Positions 23,762 through 35,000 of a DNA stretch of 64,000 bases are shown here, piece after piece. The position numbers and the translations under genes were made by a program. Every line of letters begins with the position of its first letter. The stretch's first letter is position 1. Origin of the DNA: Clavibacter sp. VKM Ac-2873 (GTDB taxonomy: Bacteria > Actinomycetota > Actinomycetes > Actinomycetales > Microbacteriaceae); assembly GCF_015351075.1 (NCBI RefSeq), contig NZ_JADKRS010000003.1:310001-374000 (forward strand), read 5' to 3'. The notes below the pieces were generated by a model. That model worked only from the letters and a program-made list of their open reading frames with translations, searched no databases and was not told the DNA's origin.

Positions 23762-26386
23762 ATGGCGTCAGTGCTGTACCGGCTCGGTTCGATGGCCGCG
23801 CGTCGCGCGTGGCTCGTGATCGTCTCGTGGGTGGTGATCCTCGGGATCGGCGTGGGCTCGTTCCTCGCGTTCGCCGGCACCCTCGGCAACAGCTTCGACA
23901 TCCCCGGCACGGCGTCCGGCGCCGTCACCGACGAGCTCGCGCGGACGCTCCCCGACACCGCGGGCGGCACCGGCACGGTCGTGTACCGCACCATCGACGG
24001 CTCGGCCTTCACCGACGAGCAGAAGGCCGACATCTCCGCCCTCGCCACCAGCGCGGGCGACCTCCCGGGCGTCGCGCGCGTGGTGGATCCGTTCGCCGTC
24101 ACGCAGCAGCGCGCCGACCAGGCCGCGCAGCTCACGAGCGGCGACGCGCAGATCACCGCCGGCCGCGCCCAGCTCGACGAGGCGCAGCAGCAGCTCGACG
24201 CCGGGAAGGCGCAGCTCGAGGCGGGCCAGCAGCAGCTCACCGCCGCGCGCCAGCAGGCCGAGGCCGCGGGTGCTCCGGCCGCGCAGATCGCCGCGCTCGA
24301 CGCGCGGCAGGCGCAGCTCGACCAGCAGACCCAGGCGCTCCAGCAGCAGCAGTCCACGGTCGACGCCAACCGCACGCAGCTGGAGTCCGGCGCCGAGCAG
24401 GCCGAGCTCGGCCGCACGCTCCTCAGCCTCACGGACGGCATCGGCGTCGTCTCGCAGGACGGCTCGACCGCCATCGTCAACGTCTCCTTCACGGATCCGC
24501 GCCTCCAGCTCTCCGAGGAGACCAAGCAGGACGCCATCTCCCACTTCCAGGACTCCCCCGTCGCCGGCACGAGCGTCGACTTCGCGACCGACCTCGCGCA
24601 GGGCGTGCCCGAGATCTTCGGCGTCGGCGAGGTCGTCGGACTCGTGTTCGCGGCGATCGTGCTCATCGTGATGCTCGGCACGCTCATCGCCGCGTCGCTG
24701 CCCATCGTCACCGCGGTGGTCGGCGTGGGCGTCGGCGTCACCGCATCGCTCGCGTTCTCCGGGGTCGTCTCCATGGCGTCCGTGACCCCGGTGCTGGGCG
24801 TGATGCTCGGCCTCGCGGTCGGCATCGACTACTCCCTCTTCATCGTCAACCGGCATCGCAAGCAGATGCTCGCGGGCACGGGCGTGCGCGAGTCGATCGG
24901 GCTCGCGAACGGCACGTCGGGCACGGCGGTCGTGTTCGCGGGATCCACCGTGATCGTCGCGCTCCTCGCCCTCAACGTGACGGGCGTGCCGTTCCTCGGG
25001 CTGATGGGCACGGTCGGCGCGGTCTGCGTGCTCGTCGCCGTGCTGGTCGCGATCACGCTGACGCCCGCGGTGCTCGGCCTCGCCGGCACGCGCGTGCTGC
25101 GGAAGCGCGACCGCGCGCGGATGGCGGCCGCCGACCCGGCCCGCGCGCAGGACGCCGCGGCGACGCTCAAGCCCATGTCGAACGCGCGCGCCGTGCTCAC
25201 GGTGCTCGGCACGGTCGTCGCCCTGCTCGTCATCGCGATCCCCAGCCTCTCGATGCGGCTGGGCCTCCCCGACGGATCCAGCGAGCCGGCCGGATCCACC
25301 AGCCAGCGCGCCTTCACCACGGTCGCCGACGAGTTCGGCGAGGGCGCCAACGGCCCGCTGCTCGTGGTCGCCGACGTGCCCGCGGGCCTCGCCGACGGCG
25401 ACCTCCTCGCCACGCAGGTCGAGGTCGCGCAGGCGCTGCACGACCTCGACGACGTCGTGGCCGTCGCGCCCGTCGCCAACACCGACGACAACACCGTGCT
25501 CGCGTTCCAGGTGCTCCCGCAGGAGGGCCCGAACAGCGCATCCACGGAACGGCTCGTGCAGGACATCCGCGCGCTGCCCGGGCTCGACGGCGGCATCACG
25601 CTCGGCGTCGCCGGGCAGGCCGCCACCAACATCGACATCTCGGAGGCGCTGGCCGCCGTGCTGCCGCTCTACCTGCTCGTGGTCGTGGGGCTGTCGCTGC
25701 TGATCCTGATCGTGGTGTTCCGCTCGATCCTCCTGCCGCTCATCGCGACCGGCGGGTTCGTGCTGTCGCTGTTCGCGACCTACGGCCTCATCGTCGCCGT
25801 GTTCCAGTTCGGCTGGGGCGCGGGGCTCATCGGGCTGGAGAGCCCGGGGCCGATCCTGAGCTTCCTGCCGGTGATCCTCGTCGGGATCCTGTTCGGGCTC
25901 GCCATGGACTACCAGCTGTTCCTCGCCAGCGGCATGCGGGAGGCGTACGTGCACGGCGCCGACGCGCGGCTCGCGGTGGTGCAGGGCTTCCGGGCAGGAC
26001 GCGCGGTCGTCACGGCGGCGGCGCTCATCATGGTGTCGGTGTTCGGCGGCTTCGTCTTCTCGGAGTCGACCATCATCCGCTCGATCGGCTTCGGCCTCGC
26101 GTTCGGCGTGCTCCTCGACGCGTTCGTGGTGCGGATGCTGCTGATGCCCGCGCTCATGCACCTGCTGGGCCGCTCGGCCTGGTGGCTGCCGCGCTGGCTC
26201 GACCGGATCCTGCCGGACGTCGACATCGAGGGCGCCGCGCTCGAGCGCACGCACCCGCACGCGTCGGCGGCGTCGGCGCCGGATCTCCCGGCCGGCCTCC
26301 CGGCGGACGGCGGGCACGGCGCGCACGCGGCCCCGCCCACGGCGTCCACCATCCAGGCCGAGACGGCGGCGGCCCCGCGCGACTGA
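23762..26386 (+). CDS. MMPL/RND-family transporter
   Basis: An 874-residue actinobacterial MMPL protein with 11-12 membrane helices in two repeats. Proton-relay GxxxDY motifs are present in both halves: GLAVGIDYSLFIVNRHRK and FGLAMDYQLFLASGMREAY. The first extracytoplasmic loop (about residues 120-220) is a Gln/Ala-rich coiled coil (QLDEAQQQLDAGKAQLEAGQQ), longer than usual. The last 45 residues are a soluble His/Ala/Pro-rich tail. Such pumps export lipids, siderophores or drugs; TetR control next door favours a drug- or lipid-induced efflux role. It starts at ATG after AAGGAG. Confidence 0.9.
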   Translation: MASVLYRLGSMAARRAWLVIVSWVVILGIGVGSFLAFAGTLGNSFDIPGTASGAVTDELARTLPDTAGGTGTVVYRTIDGSAFTDEQKADISALATSAGDLPGVARVVDPFAVTQQRADQAAQLTSGDAQITAGRAQLDEAQQQLDAGKAQLEAGQQQLTAARQQAEAAGAPAAQIAALDARQAQLDQQTQALQQQQSTVDANRTQLESGAEQAELGRTLLSLTDGIGVVSQDGSTAIVNVSFTDPRLQLSEETKQDAISHFQDSPVAGTSVDFATDLAQGVPEIFGVGEVVGLVFAAIVLIVMLGTLIAASLPIVTAVVGVGVGVTASLAFSGVVSMASVTPVLGVMLGLAVGIDYSLFIVNRHRKQMLAGTGVRESIGLANGTSGTAVVFAGSTVIVALLALNVTGVPFLGLMGTVGAVCVLVAVLVAITLTPAVLGLAGTRVLRKRDRARMAAADPARAQDAAATLKPMSNARAVLTVLGTVVALLVIAIPSLSMRLGLPDGSSEPAGSTSQRAFTTVADEFGEGANGPLLVVADVPAGLADGDLLATQVEVAQALHDLDDVVAVAPVANTDDNTVLAFQVLPQEGPNSASTERLVQDIRALPGLDGGITLGVAGQAATNIDISEALAAVLPLYLLVVVGLSLLILIVVFRSILLPLIATGGFVLSLFATYGLIVAVFQFGWGAGLIGLESPGPILSFLPVILVGILFGLAMDYQLFLASGMREAYVHGADARLAVVQGFRAGRAVVTAAALIMVSVFGGFVFSESTIIRSIGFGLAFGVLLDAFVVRMLLMPALMHLLGRSAWWLPRWLDRILPDVDIEGAALERTHPHASAASAPDLPAGLPADGGHGAHAAPPTASTIQAETAAAPRD

Positions 26387-26442
26387 GCGCACGCCCGGTA
26401 TCGTCGGAGCGGGCTCGCCGTCGTGCCCGGGAGGCGAGCACC

Positions 26443-27633
26443 ATGACCACGTCCGATCGCCGACCGGGGGCCGCCGACGCACCCGCATCCGCGCGCCTGC
26501 CCGTCGTCGTGGTGGGCGCCGGCGTCATGGGCGCGCTGTGGATCCGGATGCTCGCCGACTCCCCGCACGCCGCGCTCGTGGGGGTCGTCGACCTCGACGT
26601 GCCGCTCGCGGAGTCCGCCGTGCGCGAGGCCGGGCTCGACGGGATCGCCGTGGGCGCGTCCGTCGCCGAGGTCGCCGCGCGCTCGGGTGCCCGGGCCGTG
26701 GTGAACGTGACCGTGCCGCAGGCGCACCGCGTCGTGAACGAGCAGGCGCTCCGCGCGGGCCTCCCGGTGCTGTGCGAGAAGCCGCTCGCGCCGACCGTCG
26801 CCGAGGCGCTGCGCCAGGTCGCGCTCGCCGACATCACCGGCGGGCTCCTCATGGTCAGCCAGTCGCGCCGGTACTTCACGCACCTCACCGCCTTCCGCGC
26901 GGCCGTCGCGCAGCTCGGGCCGCTCGCGGTCGTGCACGCGCAGTTCCTGCACGAGGACCACGAGCCCGGCTTCCGCGAGCAGATGGCGCATCCGCTGCTC
27001 GTCGACATGTCCATCCACCACTTCGACCAGCTGCGCTACGCGACGGGCGAGGAGCCCGTGGCCGTGCGCTGCAGCTCGTGGAACCCTCCGTGGAGCTGGT
27101 TCGCGGGCGATGCCGCGGCCACCGCCGACTTCGAGCTCGCGTCCGGCGCGCGCTTCGCGTACGTCGGCAGCCGCTGCACGCCCGGCATGCCCACCTCGTG
27201 GAACGCCGACTGGCGCGCGTACGGCGAGCGCGGCGCGGCGCACTGGGACGGCGACGACGTCGTCGGGCTCGACGTCCCGGGCGGCCGGTTCGACGTGCCC
27301 GCGCACCCCGAGGGCATCGCCGCGTCGCTCGAGGAGTTCGTCGGATCCCTCCGCGCCGGCACCACCCCGCCGACGGAGGTGCGGCACAACGTGCTCAGCC
27401 TCGCGATGGTGGAGGGCGCGATCCGCAGCAGCGAGCGGGGCGGGGGGCGCGTCGTCATCGCCGACCTGCTCGAGGACGCGCTCGCCCAGGCCATCGCCGA
27501 CGAGCGGAGCGCCGACGTCGCCGATGCGCTGCGCTCCTGGACGAGCGCGGCGGACGGCATCCGCACGCCGGCCTGGGGATCCGCGCCCGCCGCCACCCCG
27601 CCCGCCCCGACCGCCCCGCGCGACGCCCGCTGA
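26443..27633 (+). CDS. Gfo/Idh/MocA-family oxidoreductase
   Basis: A 396-residue NAD(P)-dependent sugar dehydrogenase. The Rossmann part has VVVVGAGVMGALWIRML and the signature CEKPLAPTVAEAL; the catalytic region of the C-terminal domain has VDMSIHHFDQLRYATG, with the conserved Asp and His pair. The last 30 residues are Ala/Pro-rich. It lies just upstream of the GH2 hydrolase, 98 bases apart, on the same strand, so the two probably form one unit for hydrolysing a glycoside and oxidising the freed sugar. Confidence 0.88.
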   Translation: MTTSDRRPGAADAPASARLPVVVVGAGVMGALWIRMLADSPHAALVGVVDLDVPLAESAVREAGLDGIAVGASVAEVAARSGARAVVNVTVPQAHRVVNEQALRAGLPVLCEKPLAPTVAEALRQVALADITGGLLMVSQSRRYFTHLTAFRAAVAQLGPLAVVHAQFLHEDHEPGFREQMAHPLLVDMSIHHFDQLRYATGEEPVAVRCSSWNPPWSWFAGDAAATADFELASGARFAYVGSRCTPGMPTSWNADWRAYGERGAAHWDGDDVVGLDVPGGRFDVPAHPEGIAASLEEFVGSLRAGTTPPTEVRHNVLSLAMVEGAIRSSERGGGRVVIADLLEDALAQAIADERSADVADALRSWTSAADGIRTPAWGSAPAATPPAPTAPRDAR

Positions 27634-27731
27634 CCGACGCGCCCGCCTCCCGTCCGGCGCCGTCCCATCCCGCCGCGGCAGGCTGGCCTCGACCGCACCT
27701 CCCCTCCGTCTCGACAGAAGGAAGCCCGATC

Positions 27732-29588
<1,857 letters not shown>

Positions 29589-29610
29589 CCGGCTGCCGCC
29601 GCGATCCTGA

Positions 29611-30734
29611 TGGATCACGAGCGCCGGCTCTCGTACCCGGCGACTCACTCTCCCCGGCCCCGTTCCGCTGGACAAGCGTGTCGACGACGAGCTGTCCAGC
29701 GCAGCACGCGTCGCGATCACCGTGGCAACGCGAATGGCCGACCGGCTTGCTCGTACACGCGAGGAGGCCGCTCGCACCGGGCAGGGCCGCTCCGAGCACG
29801 AGGTGAAGCAGCTCCAGCAGCGCCTCAGGGCCGAGCGCGACGCCGCAGTGGCGAAGGTCTCCGTCGTCGAGCGGCCCGAGTACTGGGAGCGCTCGTCCCT
29901 CATGGACCAGGCGTCCATGCACGAGACCGCGCAGCAGTGGAAGGACGCCGACCCGCGGGCCCAGGCAGCCTCCGAGACCATCGGCCGGGAGCTGCGCGAG
30001 CGATACGGCATCGACGTCACCAACCCGCAGGCGAACCCCGACGCCGTGCGCGCCGCCCTCCGCGAGCGTGCCGACGTGGAGGCAGCACAGAACGCGGCGG
30101 CAGCGGAGAAGTCCGGACGCGGCGAGGCGGCCGTCGAGACGGCCCTCGGCGGCGCCGCGCTCGACGAGGCCGCACGGCTCGACGCGCGCGCCGCGTCAGA
30201 GCGCAACGACGGCCAAGCCATCGCCACCGAGCCGAACGCCGATGTCGACACCAGACGAACCGATCGGGCCGCCGAGCTCGAGCTCCAGGCGCGCGAGTAC
30301 GACTCCCAGGCCGAAGCCGGTGGCGACATCGCCGGTCCCACTCCGGACGAGCTCCGTGAGCTCGCCGAGGACGCCCGCACGCAGGCGCAGCTCCACCGGG
30401 AGCCTGCAGAGGTCGGCGCCGCGCAGAGCGCCCCGCAGCAGGCCGCACAGGCCGGCGCCGAGACGAACGCCGCCAGCGACCAGGGCCCGCGAACGCCGAG
30501 CGCAGCGCGGGGGAGGCCCACTACGACAGCGCTGAGCGTCAGACGGCGATGGCCGCCGAGCTCGGCCGTCGGGGGGTGCCCCAGCAGACCGTCGACGTCC
30601 GCATGCGCGCCGAGGTCGCTCACGGGCGGCCCGCCTCCGAGGCACCCGTCCAGGGGCAGCAGGTGAACGTGCCGCAGACCAAGCGCGGCCGCGGCGCGAA
30701 CCGCGCCACGGAGCGCATGCAGCAGGACCGGTGA
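29611..30734 (+). pseudogene. 5'-truncated, frameshifted conjugation/plasmid-type gene
   Basis: The frame is open from 29611, right after the GH2 stop region, and already reads like protein before any start codon (VPLDKRVDDELSSAARVAITV), so the 5' part is probably missing; GTG 29722 is the first start. It continues through helical, Ala/Glu-rich sequence (EYWERSSLMDQASMHETAQQW, GRELRERYGIDVTNPQANPD). Near 30481-30495 the frame shifts by one base; the downstream frame ERSAGEAHYDSAERQTAMAAE runs to TGA 30732-30734. It ends with one GV[PS] motif unit shared with the next gene. Probably a remnant of a conjugative or mobilisable element; no catalytic motif is left. Confidence 0.6.
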
Positions 30735-30895
30735 CGACGACGAGCGACGCCCGTCCGGCGACTACAGAGCGCTGGACCGAGTACCGGCAGATGCGCGACA
30801 ACGACGCAGCCCGAGCCGCCCGCGGGGCCCCTCTCGTGAGGAAGCCTCCAGCGACTCCTACTACCGAGACGACATCGGCAAGCCGGGGCGCATGA
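30731..30895 (+). CDS. Small ORF linking the two motif-repeat genes (possibly 5' part of the next gene)
   Basis: A 54-codon frame from GTG 30731, overlapping the previous stop (GTGA), to TGA 30893-30895, overlapping the next ATG (ATGA). The first 33 codons (RPATTERWTEYRQMRDNDAA) look coding, but after about 30830 the frame of the next gene (REEASSDSYYRDDIGKPGR) looks more protein-like. A single lost base could have split one gene into two. Confidence 0.4.
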   Translation: MTTTSDARPATTERWTEYRQMRDNDAARAARGAPLVRKPPATPTTETTSASRGA

Positions 30896-31431
30896 CCAGT
30901 CTCGGATCCAGAGTCGACCGGGACCACGAACCACCCCGCACCATCGCCGAGGAGAAGGCATTGATGCAGGCCGACGTCGACAGGCAAGTCACCGCTCTCA
31001 GCGATGCCGGAGTCCCGCCGGAAGCGATCTACGTCCAGATGCGGAGCCACCTCGCCGCGACCATGGCCGCCCAGATGCAGCGCGACGCCCAGGCCGCGGA
31101 GCTGCTGTCCTACCAGGGGGTCTCAGCCGAGACCCTCACCGCCCACATGCAGGCCTCGATCGAAGCTGGAGACGCCGTGGTCGCGGACCTTCGTGATCGC
31201 CTGCTCGCGCCCCAGGCAGATCCGCGACAGGAACGCGCGGACTCGCTGAGGGAGCTCGGCGTGCCCGAGGCCGCGATCGCGGCTCAGATGCGCGCCGGTG
31301 CCGCCACCCCGAGCGTGACGACGCAGGCCACCCCGAGTACCGCAACCGCTGATGCGCCACAGACGCGAATGGCGCGGCTCGCAGCTCGAGTCACGGGCCG
31401 CAGCGCGCCGCACGCGGCCGCCGAGAGGTAG
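30892..31431 (+). CDS. Repeat-motif protein of unknown function (GV[PS]-x7-M[RQ])
   Basis: A 179-residue cytoplasmic protein with three units of the pattern L-x3-GV[PS]-x7-M[RQ]: GVP at residue 40 with Met50, GVS at 76 with Met86, GVP at 123 with Met133. A fourth unit occurs in the broken gene upstream (GVPQQTVDVRMRA). Each unit should be a helix-turn-helix hairpin. The C-terminus is Thr/Ala-rich and basic. It lies at the end of a conjugative-element remnant and is followed by a strong hairpin terminator at 31450-31477. I do not recognise the family. Confidence 0.55.
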   Translation: MTSLGSRVDRDHEPPRTIAEEKALMQADVDRQVTALSDAGVPPEAIYVQMRSHLAATMAAQMQRDAQAAELLSYQGVSAETLTAHMQASIEAGDAVVADLRDRLLAPQADPRQERADSLRELGVPEAAIAAQMRAGAATPSVTTQATPSTATADAPQTRMARLAARVTGRSAPHAAAER

Positions 31432-31449
31432 CCGGGCGAACACGCAGAA

Positions 31450-31477
31450 GGGGGGGAGCGCGAATGCGCTCCCCCCC
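31450..31477. terminator. Bidirectional hairpin terminator
   Basis: GGGGGGGAGCGC (31450-31461) and GCGCTCCCCCCC (31466-31477) form a perfect 12-bp stem with loop GAAT. It separates the plus-strand repeat-motif gene from the minus-strand coupling-protein tail whose stop is at 31484-31486, and could end transcription from both sides. Confidence 0.8.
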
Positions 31478-31483
31478 CCCTCG

Positions 31484-31567
31484 TCATGCTCGGTTGGGGT
31501 ACTCCTCGTCGTCGTAGATCCCCGATGGCTGCCCACCCGGCTCGACGAGCGCCGATGATGGCCGCTG
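31484..31567 (-). pseudogene. Coupling-protein (VirD4/TraG-type) C-terminal fragment, copy 1
   Basis: Only the last 27 codons are recognisable: RPSSALVEPGGQPSGIYDDEEYPNRA and TGA at 31484-31486. They match the tail at 37066-37149, where the same ending follows a TraG-like domain, in 18 of 27 residues by my count. Upstream of 31570 the sequence turns AT-rich and unrelated, so the rest of the gene is gone. Confidence 0.65.
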
Positions 31568-31680
31568 CGTGGGGGTCGTACGCGTTATCGGACATAACGT
31601 AAATTATCTGCACAATTCAACGAGCATCATGGAAGCTCACAGCATGGCTGTATTGAGGTCGTACGCGGCCCTGGCGCATT

Positions 31681-31712
31681 GGATGCCAGTGCACGAATGT
31701 GCACAGGCATCC
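31681..31712. repeat. Hairpin: GGATGCC-A-GTGCAC / GTGCAC-A-GGCATCC
   Basis: Two arms of 14 bases pair except for one central A-A mismatch, around a GAAT loop. It is the first of three strong hairpins downstream (minus strand) of the Rhs/immunity pair. It may stop transcription from either side or be a folded RNA element. Confidence 0.6.
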
Positions 31713-31743
31713 TCTGTTATCAGAAGCTAGGGGTATTGCCGAC

Positions 31744-31776
31744 GATGAGGCGTCAGTTGGACGCCGACGCCTCATC
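31744..31776. repeat. Hairpin: GATGAGGCGTC / GACGCCTCATC
   Basis: A perfect 11-bp inverted repeat with an 11-base loop. It lies between the other two hairpins in the non-coding 31.57-31.85 kb stretch, which has no gene I can support. Confidence 0.6.
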
Positions 31777-31798
31777 TACGATGAGACGACTGCAACGC

Positions 31799-31832
31799 AA
31801 TCGGCTCCAGCAGTTGCATGCTGGAGCCGATT
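31799..31832. terminator. Terminator-like hairpin after the candidate immunity gene
   Basis: AATCGGCTCCAGCA and TGCTGGAGCCGATT form a perfect 14-bp stem with a six-base loop, 24 bases beyond the stop of the small membrane gene on the minus strand. It probably ends the Rhs-immunity transcript. Confidence 0.75.
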
Positions 31833-31855
31833 TGGCGTTTAACTCAACGCTGATT

Positions 31856-32047
31856 CTACTTGCGCGTCTTACCTACCTGAACCGAGCCGCGGACCACGAC
31901 GACAGCGGTCATGATGATAGCTACGACGAGGAGGGCGAGGATGATGATTTTGAGAGCACCATCTTCCATGTAGTTGAGACCCAGGACAGCGAGGATCACT
32001 TCTACCGCGAGTATGACAAGGTAAAGAATTAACATGGGGCGTTTCAC
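31856..32047 (-). CDS. Two-helix small membrane protein, candidate Rhs immunity protein
   Basis: A 63-residue protein from GTG 32047. Two strong membrane helices, about residues 5-24 (MLILYLVILAVEVILAVLGL) and 32-52 (LKIIILALLVVAIIMTAVVVV), are joined by a short acidic loop (NYMEDGA) and end in a basic tail, so both ends face the cytoplasm. It starts 14 bases after the Rhs stop, the usual place for the immunity gene of a polymorphic toxin. A membrane immunity protein would suit a membrane-active toxin tip. No homolog is recognised; the immunity role is inference from position and topology. Confidence 0.6.
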   Translation of the reverse strand: MKRPMLILYLVILAVEVILAVLGLNYMEDGALKIIILALLVVAIIMTAVVVVRGSVQVGKTRK

Positions 32048-32061
32048 GAGGTTCTCTTCTC

Positions 32062-35000
32062 TTAATCACATTGTGCGTTGATGTCGGCAATTGCGTATCC
32101 CAGGCCGCCGACAGAAGCAATGAAGCCGATTGCTGCGGCTGCTCCTGCGAACACGGTGGGAGCGCCGACAACGACTCCGACCCCGGAGGCAAGAACACCG
32201 ATAGCCGCAAGAATACCGAATGCGATGGCCCCTGCACAGTTGAGGCCGGTGGGATCGGAGTTGTTGATCGGGTTGCATGAGGCGTAGGCGTAGGGCTGCT
32301 TCTCCTGGCCGCTGGGATCCATCTGCGTGAAGCGTCCCAGGGTGGCGTCGTAGTAGCGCGCGCCCATCTTGTACAGGTTGGTCGACTCCTGGTAGCCGCC
32401 GATGTAGCGCAGCGAGTTCAGTGCGACCGCGCTGTTGGTCGACGTCGCCCGCTCCTCGCCGTAGGGGCTGTAGGAGTACCCGCCTTCCCAGATGCCTGCA
32501 CCTGAGAACATGCCGATGACAGAGCCGAGCAGATCGGAGACGTAGTAGTGGCTGGACGAGATCCGGAAGCCGACTGCTTCGCCGTCATCGGTACGGCTGT
32601 AGTTCTGCACCAGGCTGGCAGACGTGTTCGTCTGGCGTGAGAGACCGAGTAGCGAGTTAGAGAAGGACCGGCCCCCGGTGGCGCTCTGGGTGTCCGTGTT
32701 GCCCTCGCCGAAGGCGGCGAAGTTCGTCGCTCCGATGCTCTGGACCTGGCCGCGGTCACCGTAGGTTGCGACGGCGCCGGTGATGCCGTTCTTGACCTGG
32801 TTGCCGGCGGCGTCGTAGACCCACTGGGTGGTGTCGTCGCTGGAGCCGACGAGTTGGTTGGCGGCGTTGTACCGGTAGTCCGTGGCGGTGTCCTGCGCTC
32901 CGCCAGTACTGCCGGCGCGGATCTGCGAGAGGCGGTTGCCGGCGGCGTCATAGGAGTACGCCCACATGGCGTTGGTATTGCCGCCGGCCTTCTCCTCTGC
33001 GATCTCGAGTCGGTTCAGCGAGTCGTACTGGTACGCGGTCACCGCGCCGGCGGGGACGCCTTCTTCCTTGCCGCTGACGCGGGTCTGGATCGTGGTGGTG
33101 TCCTTGCCGTCCTTCGCATACGTGTAGGCGACATCAGCGGTCACGTTGCCGGCGGCGTTCTTGGCTTGCACCTGGGTGGTGCGGCCGGACTTGTCGATGG
33201 TGGTGACCATCTGTGCGCCGGCCGGGAACACGCGTCGGGTCTCTGCACTGTTCGCGTTGTACTCGAAGAGCGTGCATCCGCTGTTCGCGGCGGGGTTGCC
33301 GCTGGTGGGGCAGACTCCGCCGGGCTCGCGCTGGGTGACGAGCTCGTTGGCACCGTTGTAGGTGTTGGTCGTGACGCCGCTGGTGTCCTCGAAGGTGAGG
33401 ATGTTCCCGGCCGCGTCGTAGCTGTACTTCTGGTTGAGGCCGGCGAGAGCACCGATCTGGCTGGTGGTGTTGCCGAGGGTGTCGTACTCGTACTGCTTGG
33501 TCCCGGCGAAGCTGTCGGAGTCGTACTGGACGAGTCCATTCGGGTAGTACGTCTTCGCGAGGGTGCTGCCGTTGGCGAACGTGATGACCGTCTGGCGGTC
33601 ACGGACGTCATACGCGTACTTGGTCACCTTGCCGCGCGGGTCGGTGACGCTGGTGACGCGAGAGAGCGCGTCGTACGTGTACGTCGTCGCACCCTGCGGC
33701 GCCGGCGGGGTGACCTTGATCAGGTTGTACATGCCGTCGTAGTTGTAGCGGGTGACGTTCCCGTTTCCGTCCTTGGCGGAGCAGAGCTGGCCCGGGGAGC
33801 CGCCACAGATGGTGTGGTCCCAGTTGTCGTACACGCGCTCGAATTCGACAGCGCCGGTTCCACCGGCGGTGGTGTCCGCCTTCTTGGTGGGGTTGCCGGC
33901 GGCGTCGTAGTCGTAGCTGGCGGTGTTGCCGCTGGCGTCGGTGGAGCACTTGACCTGGAAGGAGTCGCCGCCGCTCGAAGCGCAACCGGCGCCAGCCGAG
34001 TACACGGCGGAGGCTGCGGCACCGGTGGGCAGCTCGGTCTTCGTGGCGTTGTTGAGGCCGTCGTACTGGAACTTGGTGTCATTGCCGGGCGTGCTGCCGG
34101 ATCCAAGAGCGTCGGTCGAGGTCTGGATGTCGCTGTTCGCGGTCCAGGTCTGCGAGCGGGTGCGGTTCAGCGGGTTCTTGGTGGAGGTGACGCGGCCCTG
34201 GTTGTCGTACGTGAAGGTCGAGGCCTTCCCGTTCGGGTTGGTGACGACGGTGTTGCCGCTGTTGTACGCGAAGTTCGTGACGACGTCGGCCTTGTCCCCG
34301 TACGTCGGGGAGGTGGACTTCTGCGTGATCTTGGTGACCTTGTGCGCGGTGTTGTAGCCGAACGTGATCGTCGTCGTACCGGGCGCGGACGGCACGGTCA
34401 GCGTGGAGAGCCGGCCCGTGGTGTCGTACGTCATCGTGGTGACGGCACCGCCGGGCTTCTCGATCTTCGTCAGCTGGCCGGAGCCGTTCCGCGTGTACGT
34501 GGTCGTGCGGTTGGCCGAGTCGAGGATCGAGGTGATCTTCGGGTCCGTGCCGGTGGTGTGGTTCACGCGCGTGAAGCGGCCGGAGGTGTCCTTGACCGCG
34601 TAGGTCGTGGCGGACGTGGTCCAGTCGTTGGTGAGGCCGATGCCGTTGCGGTCCACGTGGTAGATCAGACGCTTCGTGTTCACGTCGAAGTGGTAGGCCT
34701 CGCCGTTCTCGTTGTAACGCAGCTGCCAGGTGAACTCGCCCTTGTTGAGGGTGGCCTTGAAGCCGGCCGGGGCGGCCCAGGCGCCGCTGCTGTTCTTGGT
34801 GAACTTGGCCTGGAACCCGTTCGGGCCGACGAAGATCGCTTCGGTTTCGCCGCTGTTCACGGAGAGGCCGAAGTCCATGTAGCTCATGACGGAGGACCAG
34901 CCGCCGCCGAGGGCGCCGGCGGAGCTCGAGAGGCCGTTGTAGAACCGGTCTGCGCGGACGCCGATGCCCGCGGCCGAGCTCGTGCCGTCGTTCGCGGTCA

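Noticed and set aside
23768-26488. 906-codon open frame antisense to the MMPL gene
   Set aside because: It is rich in Arg, His, Asp and Gly with no domain-like segments, and mirrors the wobble positions of the real gene. Such shadows are expected at this GC content.
30549-30734. Independent 61-residue gene
   Set aside because: The same frame reads as protein upstream of its ATG and continues the preceding gene after one frameshift, so it is better treated as the 3' part of the broken gene.
31679-32032. 117-codon plus-strand frame over the hairpins and immunity gene
   Set aside because: Its C-terminal half is the acidic mirror of the small membrane gene and its first half runs through hairpin DNA; the minus-strand gene explains the region better.
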